From Cytophagales bacterium (GTDB lineage Bacteria; Bacteroidota; Bacteroidia; Cytophagales; Cyclobacteriaceae), in contig DNTA01000274.1 in assembly GCA_003500135.1 (NCBI GenBank), forward strand, positions 1 to 5,427: DNA of 5,427 nucleotides, written 5' to 3'. The position numbers were made by a program, and so were the translations under genes. The notes under the pieces are model-generated. The model was not told the DNA's origin. It was given only the letters and a program-made list of their open reading frames with translations, and did no database searches. Each line of letters opens with the position of its first letter. Positions within the stretch are counted from its first letter, which is position 1. Below, in pieces: positions 1 to 5,407 of this stretch.

Positions 1-164
1 TCAGAAGTAGTGGAAAGGAATAATTGGTGCGAAGAGCGGTTATTCTGTGCCGAATGAACCGCCGTATACAAGAACCGTACGTACGGTGGTGTGAGATTGA
101 AAATGCTGACATTTATCGTCAGTAGGCGCACCGTGGGCTTATAGCTCACGGCCGTCTACTCGAT
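1..164 (+). mobile_element. Group II intron 3' end (domains V-VI), truncated by the window edge
   Basis: This is the 3' part of a group II intron RNA. Domain V can be folded at 58-90: a 9-bp basal helix, a two-base CG bulge, and a distal helix closed by an AGAAC-type loop. It is followed by an extra hairpin (104-124) and a domain VI helix, and the intron ends in CTACTCGAT at 164, the usual 3' end of bacterial group II introns. The stretch aligns without gaps to 1443-1606 of the complete copy, differing only at 30, 31, 53 and 70. The difference at 70 (A here, G in the other copy) removes a G-C pair at the tip of domain V, while the one at 53 (A here, G there) keeps pairing (T-A versus T-G). 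Because homology runs from upstream of domain V without interruption, this copy also shows no reverse transcriptase ORF directly before domain V. Whether an ORF lies further upstream cannot be seen. Confidence 0.9.
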
Positions 165-180
165 TAGCAACTGGCCATCC

Positions 181-515
181 TTAATCCTCTAACTTATCAA
201 TCACTTCGGATTTTAAAGGTGCAAGATGTTTTTTTATTATCGCCCAAATCATGGAAGAATCAACCGCATCATAGGCATGAATCAATCGATTTCGAAATCC
301 AACTATTTTTCGGCATTATCTGGCGTCAAATCAGGGAAAAGCTTATCAAATCTATTGACTGCCTCTCCAACAATCCCTAATTATCTTTCAAAAGCACCTT
401 TAGTTTTTAAATCAGCAACGCAATCATTGAAACCAGCGATGCGACCAGTGAATTCATCAATCAAATCAAAATCTGGCAAAATTTCAAATAAATACTTTGT
501 GCCCTGATCCGTCAT
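181..515 (-). pseudogene. hepT: HEPN-domain toxin (HepT/DUF86-like), inactivated by a nonsense codon and a frameshift
   Basis: Read on the minus strand from ATG at 515-513, the sequence encodes a protein of about 111 residues closely resembling HepT/DUF86 HEPN ribonuclease toxins of type VII toxin-antitoxin systems. It starts MTDQGTKYLFEI and contains a LGIVGEAVNRF helix and then IVGFRNRLIHAYD. The last segment holds the R-x4-H-x-Y motif (about R75, H80, Y82): the Arg/His pair is the RNase site and the Tyr is the one AMPylated by the partner antitoxin in characterised systems. Two lesions break it. A TAA at 381-383 follows codon 44, and one base is missing in the T-run at 306-310, where the frame must shift to continue into the catalytic motif. 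The natural end is the TAA at 181-183. Any product would be a 44-residue fragment without the active site. The start overlaps the antitoxin gene by 32 nt. The domain is clear; a sequencing error could explain the homopolymer frameshift but less easily the nonsense codon. Confidence 0.9.
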
Positions 516-819
516 ATATTAAAATCTTTGTGGAATCAATACTCTTACGTAGAAAAGGATTACGAATCGATGAATCAGTGAGCAAATCAACTTTACGGTG
601 AAAGAAATCCTCAAAGGTATCCCAAAGTGAGATAAGCTTTTCCCCTCTCTCAATCGGATCAGGATCGTCAATCTCAACCAATAAATCGATATCACTTGTT
701 TCGGAATCAAACTTATCAGTTACAGAAGAACCAAAAGCGTATAAATATCTTACACCATGATTTGAGCAAACCACTTTAAAATCATCTAATCGCTTTGATA
801 TTTCATCAGATATAATCAT
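484..819 (-). CDS. mntA: MNT-type nucleotidyltransferase antitoxin of a HEPN/MNT (type VII) toxin-antitoxin pair
   Basis: This gene encodes a 111-residue minimal nucleotidyltransferase. The hallmark is at residues 29-50: FGSS, then the two metal-binding acids in SDIDLLVEI (G30-S31, D43, D45). A third probable catalytic acid is D78 in the strand KVDLLT. In the GSX10DXD family these proteins neutralise a HEPN RNase toxin by AMPylating its tyrosine. The gene lies immediately upstream of, and overlaps by 32 nt, the HEPN gene, the standard order for such operons. The spacing between GS and the first Asp is 11 residues, within the normal variation of the fold. ATG at 819-817 is preferred as the start; an in-frame TTG at 834-832 would add five residues but is less likely. 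No convincing ribosome-binding site is visible for either. All key residues are present, so the antitoxin looks functional although its toxin is broken. Confidence 0.9.
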   Translation of the reverse strand: MIISDEISKRLDDFKVVCSNHGVRYLYAFGSSVTDKFDSETSDIDLLVEIDDPDPIERGEKLISLWDTFEDFFHRKVDLLTDSSIRNPFLRKSIDSTKILIYDGSGHKVFI

Positions 820-940
820 ATCACTAAGATACAACTTTTAAATTTACTGCCTACTTTCCTTGCTGCAGCCGGCTTGTTGCTAACAGCTCGGGTAAGATGT
901 CGTAAGTGACCGCAGGGAGCTTATGCATTTTACCCATTGT
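820..940. other. Intergenic stretch between the antitoxin gene and the intron
   Basis: This region holds no convincing gene. It must contain the promoter of the leftward toxin-antitoxin pair, but no clear Bacteroidota-type -33/-7 pair could be assigned. The right part is a strong hairpin (890-935). A 28-codon minus-strand ORF (851-937) exists but overlaps the hairpin. An 8-nt inverted repeat connects 876-883 (GTTGCTAA) with 164-171 (TTAGCAAC), on the other side of the toxin-antitoxin module; it may be chance. Confidence 0.5.
890..935 (+). other. Long imperfect hairpin directly upstream of the intron insertion site
   Basis: GGGTAAGATG (890-899) pairs with CATTTTACCC (926-935), ten pairs with one G-T. 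After a single bulged T at 900, CGTAAG (901-906) pairs with CTTATG (920-925), leaving a 13-nt loop. The group II intron begins five bases later, at 941. Some bacterial group II introns, notably class C, insert behind terminator-like hairpins or attC sites. This hairpin could be such a target, but it is not followed by a T-run and no attC consensus was found. Confidence 0.6.
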
Positions 941-1499
941 GTGTGCCCAGCATGGGCATCTGGTATCGAAGATACCAAATTATTCCAGAGGGTGAAAGTC
1001 CCTTACGAGCGAGTTGGTGAAGCTCGTTAGCAAGTGACAAGCTGGTTCACCGTGAGGTGAGCAGTGAAGGAAGCGAGTGCTGACGCATCGGTACAGCATC
1101 GTTCCGAACTGCAAAATCCGGTACCGACGAATTGAAAATAATGATCATTTGCGTCAGTACAGGAACGGTATACAGAGGCCAAGTAGGGAGGGTGAGCAAG
1201 CACATCTTTGTGATGCCCGTAACCAACAATCCCTATTGGGTAGATGCCGCGGGAATCGGAGGAAGGAATATGTCCTTACCTGGGGAGATCTCAGACTGTA
1301 CGAGTTGCAGTTTGAGAAGTCAGCAGAAGCCATAGTAGCTACTGGTAATGAGCCGGTCAATCGCCGGAAGTCTCACAAGGTAGTGAAGGGCTGAACATTT
1401 GGTGAAACGAAAATTCGATAGGGAGCCTTGGGTAGCCCTATCTCAGAAGTAGTGGAAAGGAATAATTGGTGTAAAGAGCGGTTATTCTGTGCCGGATGA

Positions 1500-1532
1500 A
1501 CCGCCGTATACGAGAACCGTACGTACGGTGGT
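1500..1532 (+). ncRNA. Group II intron domain V (catalytic core)
   Basis: ACCGCCGTA (1500-1508) pairs with TACGGTGGT (1524-1532) over nine pairs including one G-T. TACG (1509-1512) pairs with CGTA (1518-1521), leaving the two-base CG bulge at 1522-1523 and a small AGAAC loop. This is the conserved 33-34 nt domain V shape. The CGC on the 5' strand is at the place of the catalytic triad. The neighbouring GCGGTT/AACCGC helix (1478-1504) would compete for the 5' strand. Confidence 0.88.
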
Positions 1533-1545
1533 GTGAGATTGAAAA

Positions 1546-1606
1546 TGCTGACATTTATCGTCAGTAGGCGCACCGTGGGCTTATAGCTCACGGCCGTCTA
1601 CTCGAT
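1546..1606 (+). ncRNA. Extra J5/6 hairpin plus domain VI with putative branch-point A1600
   Basis: TGCTGAC (1546-1552) and GTCAGTA (1560-1566) form a seven-pair hairpin with loop ATTTATC in what is usually a very short joint between domains V and VI. Domain VI follows: GGCG (1567-1570) with CGTC (1595-1598), then CCGTGGGC (1573-1580) with GCTCACGG (1586-1593) around a TTATA loop. A1600, seventh from the 3' end, is the expected lariat branch point. If the extra hairpin opens, AGTA (1563-1566) can instead pair with TACT (1599-1602) and would bury A1600 in a helix. Both intron copies are identical here. Confidence 0.75.
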
Positions 1607-1623
1607 TGGTAGCCGTCTATTTT

Positions 1624-4245
1624 TCAAAAGGTAAAATTTGCAGTTAAATATATCTGAAATGGTCTTAATTCAAAGGAATTTTCCAAAACTGTAAAGCCAT
1701 CAGTTGCAAACGTCTCGTATAAAGTTTTATTTAGAATATTGTCCAAAGTAATTTTAATAGATGCTTGTTTTTTAAAGCTATACTCCCATGAAAAGTCTAT
1801 AAAAAATATATTACTTACTGTATTTGGGTAAGTATCAAAGTATTCACCTTGAAAATTAATTTGATGCCTATTTACGCTGTAAGAAGCATCCGCTTTATAG
1901 TGTAGTTGAGTTATTGTTTGGTTTAGCTCGGAAAAAATAAAACTCTCGTTAAAACTATTTTTTAGATAAAGATTAATATCAATTGATTCAGTGGGATTAA
2001 AGATAGACTCGATTATGATCTCTTTGGACCTGTTTTCTATATCGATAATTTGGTCATTCACCTCTCTTTGAAATGAATTTATGACATACTGACCACCTAG
2101 AGAAATTAGCCATATCCGATTGAATCTTCTAGAAATTCGAGATGATATATTATTCTTTATAATGCTATTTGAATCAAAAGAAGTTGAAATAAATACACCG
2201 CCATTATTAAAATAATTGTCAGCATAAATTAAATTATTCTCAGTACTCGAATAGGAGTAGGAAAGACTACCGAATAAAGAGTTAAACAAGCTTTCATATT
2301 GCAGACTTACTTTAGACTTTAAAACTGAATTATTTTGAAACCGTCCATTAAACTGTTCTAATGTTCTATAATTAGTTAGTACTGAATTAGGTAAGTAGGT
2401 ACGAAAACTTCCAAACTCTCTCTCTAACCTCGAAGAGGTTATTACGTTAAAATTATCGTTTATCTCATATTTCAATCTCAAGGTTGGTTCAAAAGTAAAA
2501 AATCTCAGGTTGTCTGTTCCGGTTTCTCTATTAAAGAAATAGTGATTAAACGGTGTTGTAAATTGCATTTTAAAATAATCTGTCTTAAAAATCCAGTCCA
2601 TTGAAAAAGAAGACTTAATAACTAGCCAAGTAATGTCGTTCTGAAATGAGTCGTTATCGGTTGTGTTAGTCAAGCTTGAATTGAAAGTTTGGTTTTTTAT
2701 CAAAACACTTGCAGTCGGGATTATAAGAGTTTTATTGCCAAGATTAAAATTTGTTTCTATACTATTGTACGAAAAGATGGATCGGTTATTTAGAGATTGT
2801 AATTGATTCTGTGATGATTCCACCTTTTCAATGCCAAATGCATTTGTGGAAATGGATAACTCATTTGAAAGATATTCAAAGCCAGTTAGATTGTTAACGG
2901 TTAATAACCTCCTATTAATCGGTTTAATCCATTTGAATTTGTTAATGATTTTTGTGTGTAGCATTGGGAGTCTTTGATTAATGAGTGAATCAGAAAAATG
3001 GATTCTTCCAATTTCATCATCCCAACTTACTTTGCTTTCAAGAGAATTTCTCAAATAACTATTCTTTTTGTTGTTTGACAATGTAAGTTCCAGGTTCAGA
3101 TCATTATTCCTAAGTTTGTTATTTTGATCTTCATTGATTGTGATAGTATCATTTGGTGTGATATATATGGTTAATGAGTTGCCTTTTTGAACAAGATTAT
3201 TTTGCAGAAACGACAGGTTTCCTTTTACAAAAGTCTGTTTTTTTAGCTTTTTTAAATAGTTTGTTGTAGCTAAATGACTCTTATTATCGAGCCACCTTTT
3301 TGAGTTAAGTAAAGGGTTATTTAATGTTCTGATCTCTAACCATTCTTGATCCATAAAATCGACATTAAGTGCCTCGATCAGCTCTTCAACAGTGAGTGAG
3401 TTCAATTGTCTATTGAGGTATTTACCTACGTTGTTGGATTGGTAGGTATTTATAGCCTGATCGTTTTTGCTAAAAATTAGGTTTGTTATCTCAGCATTCC
3501 ACAATAGATTATCCGCATAGCCGACTCCACCATCGGCAATATTTTGTAACACTTTCCTTTTTTTCAACTTTATATTGATTGCGGCATTTTGTGAGGGTAT
3601 GAGTTCTTCCAGGATTCGTATTGGTTGATGATTTTTTAAGACTTGAACTTCATCAATTAAATCAGAAGAAATATTGTCATTTGCCAGATTGTATTTATCT
3701 CCCAATAAATCCATACCCTCAATGTAGTAGTTATTTATTGGTTCGTTGTTGAATAGTATTTGTCCATTTTCAGCTACTTCAATTCCTGGAAGTTTTTTTA
3801 GAATATCTTTTACCTTGCTATCGTTCTCTGATCTGAAATCATCTACTTTATGAGCAATTGTATCACCAGACTGTTTTATGGGTGGATTAAACTTTATCAA
3901 AACCTCATCAAGAGATATGACTTTATCTTGAAGTCTAATATTGAAAATTTGTGGCTTGTTTTGAAACCTAATAACGGTATCTCTAAAGCTTAGATGTTTT
4001 GTTTTTAATATTAATTCTTGCGAATTAGATTTAATTAAGATCTCAAATTTACCTTCTGTATTGGAAATTTTGAATTGACCTATTGCTTGCGAACTAACCT
4101 CGCTTATTATAATCTGAACACCGGAAATTGGATCATTATTTACATCTGAAACCTTTCCAGAAATAACTACCTGAGAGTGAATTTCTAAGGTAGAAAAAAA
4201 TGTTATAGCTGATAGTATTACTACTTTGTATAAAGTTAATCTCAT
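1624..4245 (-). CDS. TonB-receptor-like outer-membrane beta-barrel protein with a carboxypeptidase-regulatory-like domain
   Basis: This 873-residue exported protein has a signal peptide (about 1-24, cut before QVVISG). A carboxypeptidase-regulatory-like beta-sandwich (about 25-107) follows, with the usual GKVSDVNNDPISGVQI opening. A TonB-box-like SLDEVLI lies at 111-117, then a plug-like region (about 125-230) containing ILKKLPGIEVAENGQI and a YYIEGMDLLGDKY stretch. The rest (about 230-873) is rich in alternating hydrophobic/polar strands with Asn and Ser, as in outer-membrane barrels, and ends in the aromatic YLTANFTF typical of barrel C-termini, so the gene is complete. TonB-dependent receptors import ligands across the outer membrane using inner-membrane energy; the substrate here is unknown. 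It is shorter than most SusC proteins (about 1000 residues) and no SusD partner is present. Its ATG lies 8 nt after the GLPGLI gene, so the two are co-transcribed. The intron end sits 17 nt beyond its stop, and no terminator is visible between them. Confidence 0.88.
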   Translation of the reverse strand: MRLTLYKVVILSAITFFSTLEIHSQVVISGKVSDVNNDPISGVQIIISEVSSQAIGQFKISNTEGKFEILIKSNSQELILKTKHLSFRDTVIRFQNKPQIFNIRLQDKVISLDEVLIKFNPPIKQSGDTIAHKVDDFRSENDSKVKDILKKLPGIEVAENGQILFNNEPINNYYIEGMDLLGDKYNLANDNISSDLIDEVQVLKNHQPIRILEELIPSQNAAINIKLKKRKVLQNIADGGVGYADNLLWNAEITNLIFSKNDQAINTYQSNNVGKYLNRQLNSLTVEELIEALNVDFMDQEWLEIRTLNNPLLNSKRWLDNKSHLATTNYLKKLKKQTFVKGNLSFLQNNLVQKGNSLTIYITPNDTITINEDQNNKLRNNDLNLELTLSNNKKNSYLRNSLESKVSWDDEIGRIHFSDSLINQRLPMLHTKIINKFKWIKPINRRLLTVNNLTGFEYLSNELSISTNAFGIEKVESSQNQLQSLNNRSIFSYNSIETNFNLGNKTLIIPTASVLIKNQTFNSSLTNTTDNDSFQNDITWLVIKSSFSMDWIFKTDYFKMQFTTPFNHYFFNRETGTDNLRFFTFEPTLRLKYEINDNFNVITSSRLEREFGSFRTYLPNSVLTNYRTLEQFNGRFQNNSVLKSKVSLQYESLFNSLFGSLSYSYSSTENNLIYADNYFNNGGVFISTSFDSNSIIKNNISSRISRRFNRIWLISLGGQYVINSFQREVNDQIIDIENRSKEIIIESIFNPTESIDINLYLKNSFNESFIFSELNQTITQLHYKADASYSVNRHQINFQGEYFDTYPNTVSNIFFIDFSWEYSFKKQASIKITLDNILNKTLYETFATDGFTVLENSFELRPFQIYLTANFTF

Positions 4246-4253
4246 TTATCATC

Positions 4254-5042
4254 CTATTCATTTTTTTCAATCGGGTTATTAAATTCAGATTGGCGTTGAA
4301 GTAATAATTTTTTACCTTCTTCGGATAGGGTCAGGCCGTGTTGTTTTGCTCTCTCTACAATCAGGTCTTGTGATTTAAGTTTTATATCTAGATATTCTTT
4401 TTTGTTTATTTTTTTTGACCTCTTTTCTGGGTTCTCTTCGATATTTAGATTTTGTGTTTGAGATATATCTACTACTTGAAATCTGTAATTATTCTCCAAA
4501 TCATTTATTGAAATAATTAAACCTGGCAACCCTATGAATTTATATGGCCCAAGAGAAGCGGGAATATCTAAGCTAAACCAAGCTTCATATTCTCTTCCTC
4601 CGAAGTTTGTGGTCGCAAGTTGGCACTTAATCCCATTAACTTCTTTAATCTCTGAATCGATTTTCCAATTCATGAGATCATTAATCGGTTGTTCGTAGTA
4701 ATATTCTCTTCCACCGATTTTCTCTTTAAGAAGAATCATTGAATTATCGAATGTAAATATTTCATATTTAAAATTTGTTTTTGGGATTTTTGAAAGATCA
4801 CCTAGAAGTTGCAAAGCAAGAGCTTGATTTTTCCTTGCTTCTTCACGAATAGAGTCTTGTAAAATTTTGGTTTGAGAAACATAATGCGATCTGTTATTCT
4901 GAATCTTTAGGATAAAGTATTCAGAAATCTTTTTTACAGATGTTGTATCAGGGATATAATCCAAACTGTAAGTTATTAGATAACCCTGCTGAGCGTTAAT
5001 GGTAGTTGCAAGGAGTAAAAATGACAAAGTAAGTAACCTCAT
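4254..5042 (-). CDS. GLPGLI family exported protein
   Basis: This 262-residue protein has a signal peptide (about 1-17, MRLLTLSFLLLATTINA) and the name-giving motif GLPGLI at 171-176 in the context GPYKFIGLPGLIISI. Other family landmarks are present: a WKI strand near 126, a NGIKCQLATT segment with Cys140, and YEAWFSLDIP before the motif. GLPGLI proteins are widespread in Bacteroidota, are predicted to be periplasmic or surface exposed, and have no established biochemical role. They are often encoded next to TonB-receptor-like proteins with carboxypeptidase-regulatory-like domains, exactly as here. The C-terminal tail (about 203-262) is highly charged and likely helical. ATG at 5042-5040 is chosen because it gives a clean signal peptide. 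The gene ends 8 nt before the barrel gene, indicating a shared transcript. The family assignment is firm; function is unknown. Confidence 0.93.
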   Translation of the reverse strand: MRLLTLSFLLLATTINAQQGYLITYSLDYIPDTTSVKKISEYFILKIQNNRSHYVSQTKILQDSIREEARKNQALALQLLGDLSKIPKTNFKYEIFTFDNSMILLKEKIGGREYYYEQPINDLMNWKIDSEIKEVNGIKCQLATTNFGGREYEAWFSLDIPASLGPYKFIGLPGLIISINDLENNYRFQVVDISQTQNLNIEENPEKRSKKINKKEYLDIKLKSQDLIVERAKQHGLTLSEEGKKLLLQRQSEFNNPIEKNE

Positions 5043-5083
5043 AATAAATTTAATGTTATATCGGAAAGAATCAATTTCAAGTA

Positions 5084-5113
5084 AATTACGATCCTGCTGT
5101 CAGGATCGTAATT
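5084..5113 (-). terminator. Perfect 13-bp inverted repeat: terminator or attenuating/processing hairpin
   Basis: AATTACGATCCTG (5084-5096) and CAGGATCGTAATT (5101-5113) are exact inverse complements around a 4-nt loop. The hairpin starts 12 nt after the stop codon of the small-protein gene and ends 41 nt before the GLPGLI start. On the minus strand the 3' arm ends in TT and the next bases are TACTTG, so there is no proper U-tract. It could be a weak terminator giving partial read-through, or a 3'-end stabiliser of the small-protein mRNA. The perfect stem is certain; the role is inferred. Confidence 0.65.
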
Positions 5114-5125
5114 AAATATTCAGTT

Positions 5126-5407
5126 TTAGAAAAACATTTCTAAAATAGTATCTATCATATCTCCTACAGTATCACCACATACCCAACCCACGAAGGTACC
5201 TCCTAAATAAAGATCTGCACATCCAAATTCCCCTTCGAATTTGGCCAATTTTTCTAAATCTGCTTCAGAAGCATCGAATTCGACTAATCCTACTGAGTAA
5301 CAAATTGTAGATTCATCCGTCATCGGGAGATCTGAACTTACAACATTTGCAGAAGCGAACGAAAGAGTTCCAACTGTCATTAAAAGTGCGAAAATCAACT
5401 TTTTCAT
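5126..5407 (-). CDS. Small acidic secreted protein with three cysteines, function unknown
   Basis: I do not recognise this family. The 93-residue product begins with a textbook signal peptide (MKKLIFALLMTVGTLSFASA, cut after residue 20), leaving about 73 mature residues. The mature part has 15 acidic and only two basic residues, three cysteines (C36, C63, C77), and a Gly/aromatic-rich stretch GGTFVGWVCGD (69-79) before a hydrophobic amphipathic C-terminus ending in MFF. An odd cysteine number would allow one disulphide plus a free thiol, or dimerisation. The start is the ATG at 5407-5405, supported by the signal peptide; an A/T-rich leader without a Shine-Dalgarno precedes it, as usual in Bacteroidota. 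It is the first of three codirectional genes, followed after 83 nt (with the 5084-5113 hairpin) by the GLPGLI and barrel genes. It could be a ligand, cargo or accessory subunit of that envelope module, or an independently expressed secreted peptide. Being a real gene is likely; any role is inference. Confidence 0.82.
   Translation of the reverse strand: MKKLIFALLMTVGTLSFASANVVSSDLPMTDESTICYSVGLVEFDASEADLEKLAKFEGEFGCADLYLGGTFVGWVCGDTVGDMIDTILEMFF

Larger units (their letters stand above)
941..1606 (+). mobile_element. ORF-less group II intron, complete from 5' GTGTG to 3' CTACTCGAT
   Basis: This is a self-splicing ribozyme/retroelement RNA of about 666 nt. The 5' end GTGTG (941-945) fits the group II GUGYG consensus and leads into a GCCCA/TGGGC hairpin and a TGGTATC/GATACCA hairpin (961-977). 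Motifs familiar from domain I of bacterial introns follow, including GAGGGTGAAAGTCCCTT near 988 and GTCAGCAGAAGCCATAGTA near 1319. Smaller helices at about 1400-1500 would be domains II-IV: GATAGGG/CCCTATC around 1428-1444, and GCGGTT/AACCGC around 1478-1504. Domain V (1500-1532) and domain VI lead to the 3' end. Short ORFs across it are chance frames without reverse transcriptase motifs, so domain IV is minimal and splicing or mobility would need a protein supplied by another copy. It is GC-richer than the flanking genes. The 5' exon ends ATTGT, and ACAAT at 1226-1230 is complementary to it, a possible exon-binding site. The class cannot be fixed by eye. Confidence 0.88.

Noticed and set aside
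226..507. Plus-strand ORF of 93 codons
   Set aside because: It is antisense to the HEPN pseudogene, which has clear family motifs on the minus strand. The plus-strand product has no recognisable feature.
519..710. Minus-strand ORF of 63 codons inside the antitoxin gene
   Set aside because: It is an alternative frame of the MNT nucleotidyltransferase gene, whose own frame holds the conserved motifs.
164..883. Inverted repeat TTAGCAAC (164-171) / GTTGCTAA (876-883) flanking the toxin-antitoxin module, as possible transposon ends or integron attC parts
   Set aside because: It is only eight bases, partly overlaps the intron end, does not fit the attC core consensus, and has no transposase or integrase nearby.
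1047..1591. Several ORFs of 60-105 codons on both strands in the intron
   Set aside because: They lie in the structured RNA of domains I-VI, and none contains reverse transcriptase, maturase or endonuclease motifs. They overlap each other in many frames, as expected for GC-richer non-coding RNA.
1593..1619. Eight-base direct repeat GCCGTCTA at 1593-1600 and 1612-1619 around the intron's 3' end
   Set aside because: One copy is inside the conserved intron end and the other in the 3' exon. There is no matching repeat at the 5' junction, so it is not a target-site duplication and is probably chance.
1624..4245. SusC-type glycan importer
   Set aside because: Although TonB-box-like and plug-like segments are present, the protein is shorter than usual, no SusD gene or glycoside hydrolase is adjacent, and the partner is a GLPGLI protein.
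5048..5080. Possible promoter (TTG with TAAATTTA about 19 nt later) before the GLPGLI gene
   Set aside because: The -7-like box ends so close to the ATG that transcription would begin inside or after the start codon, and such AT-rich matches are expected by chance here.
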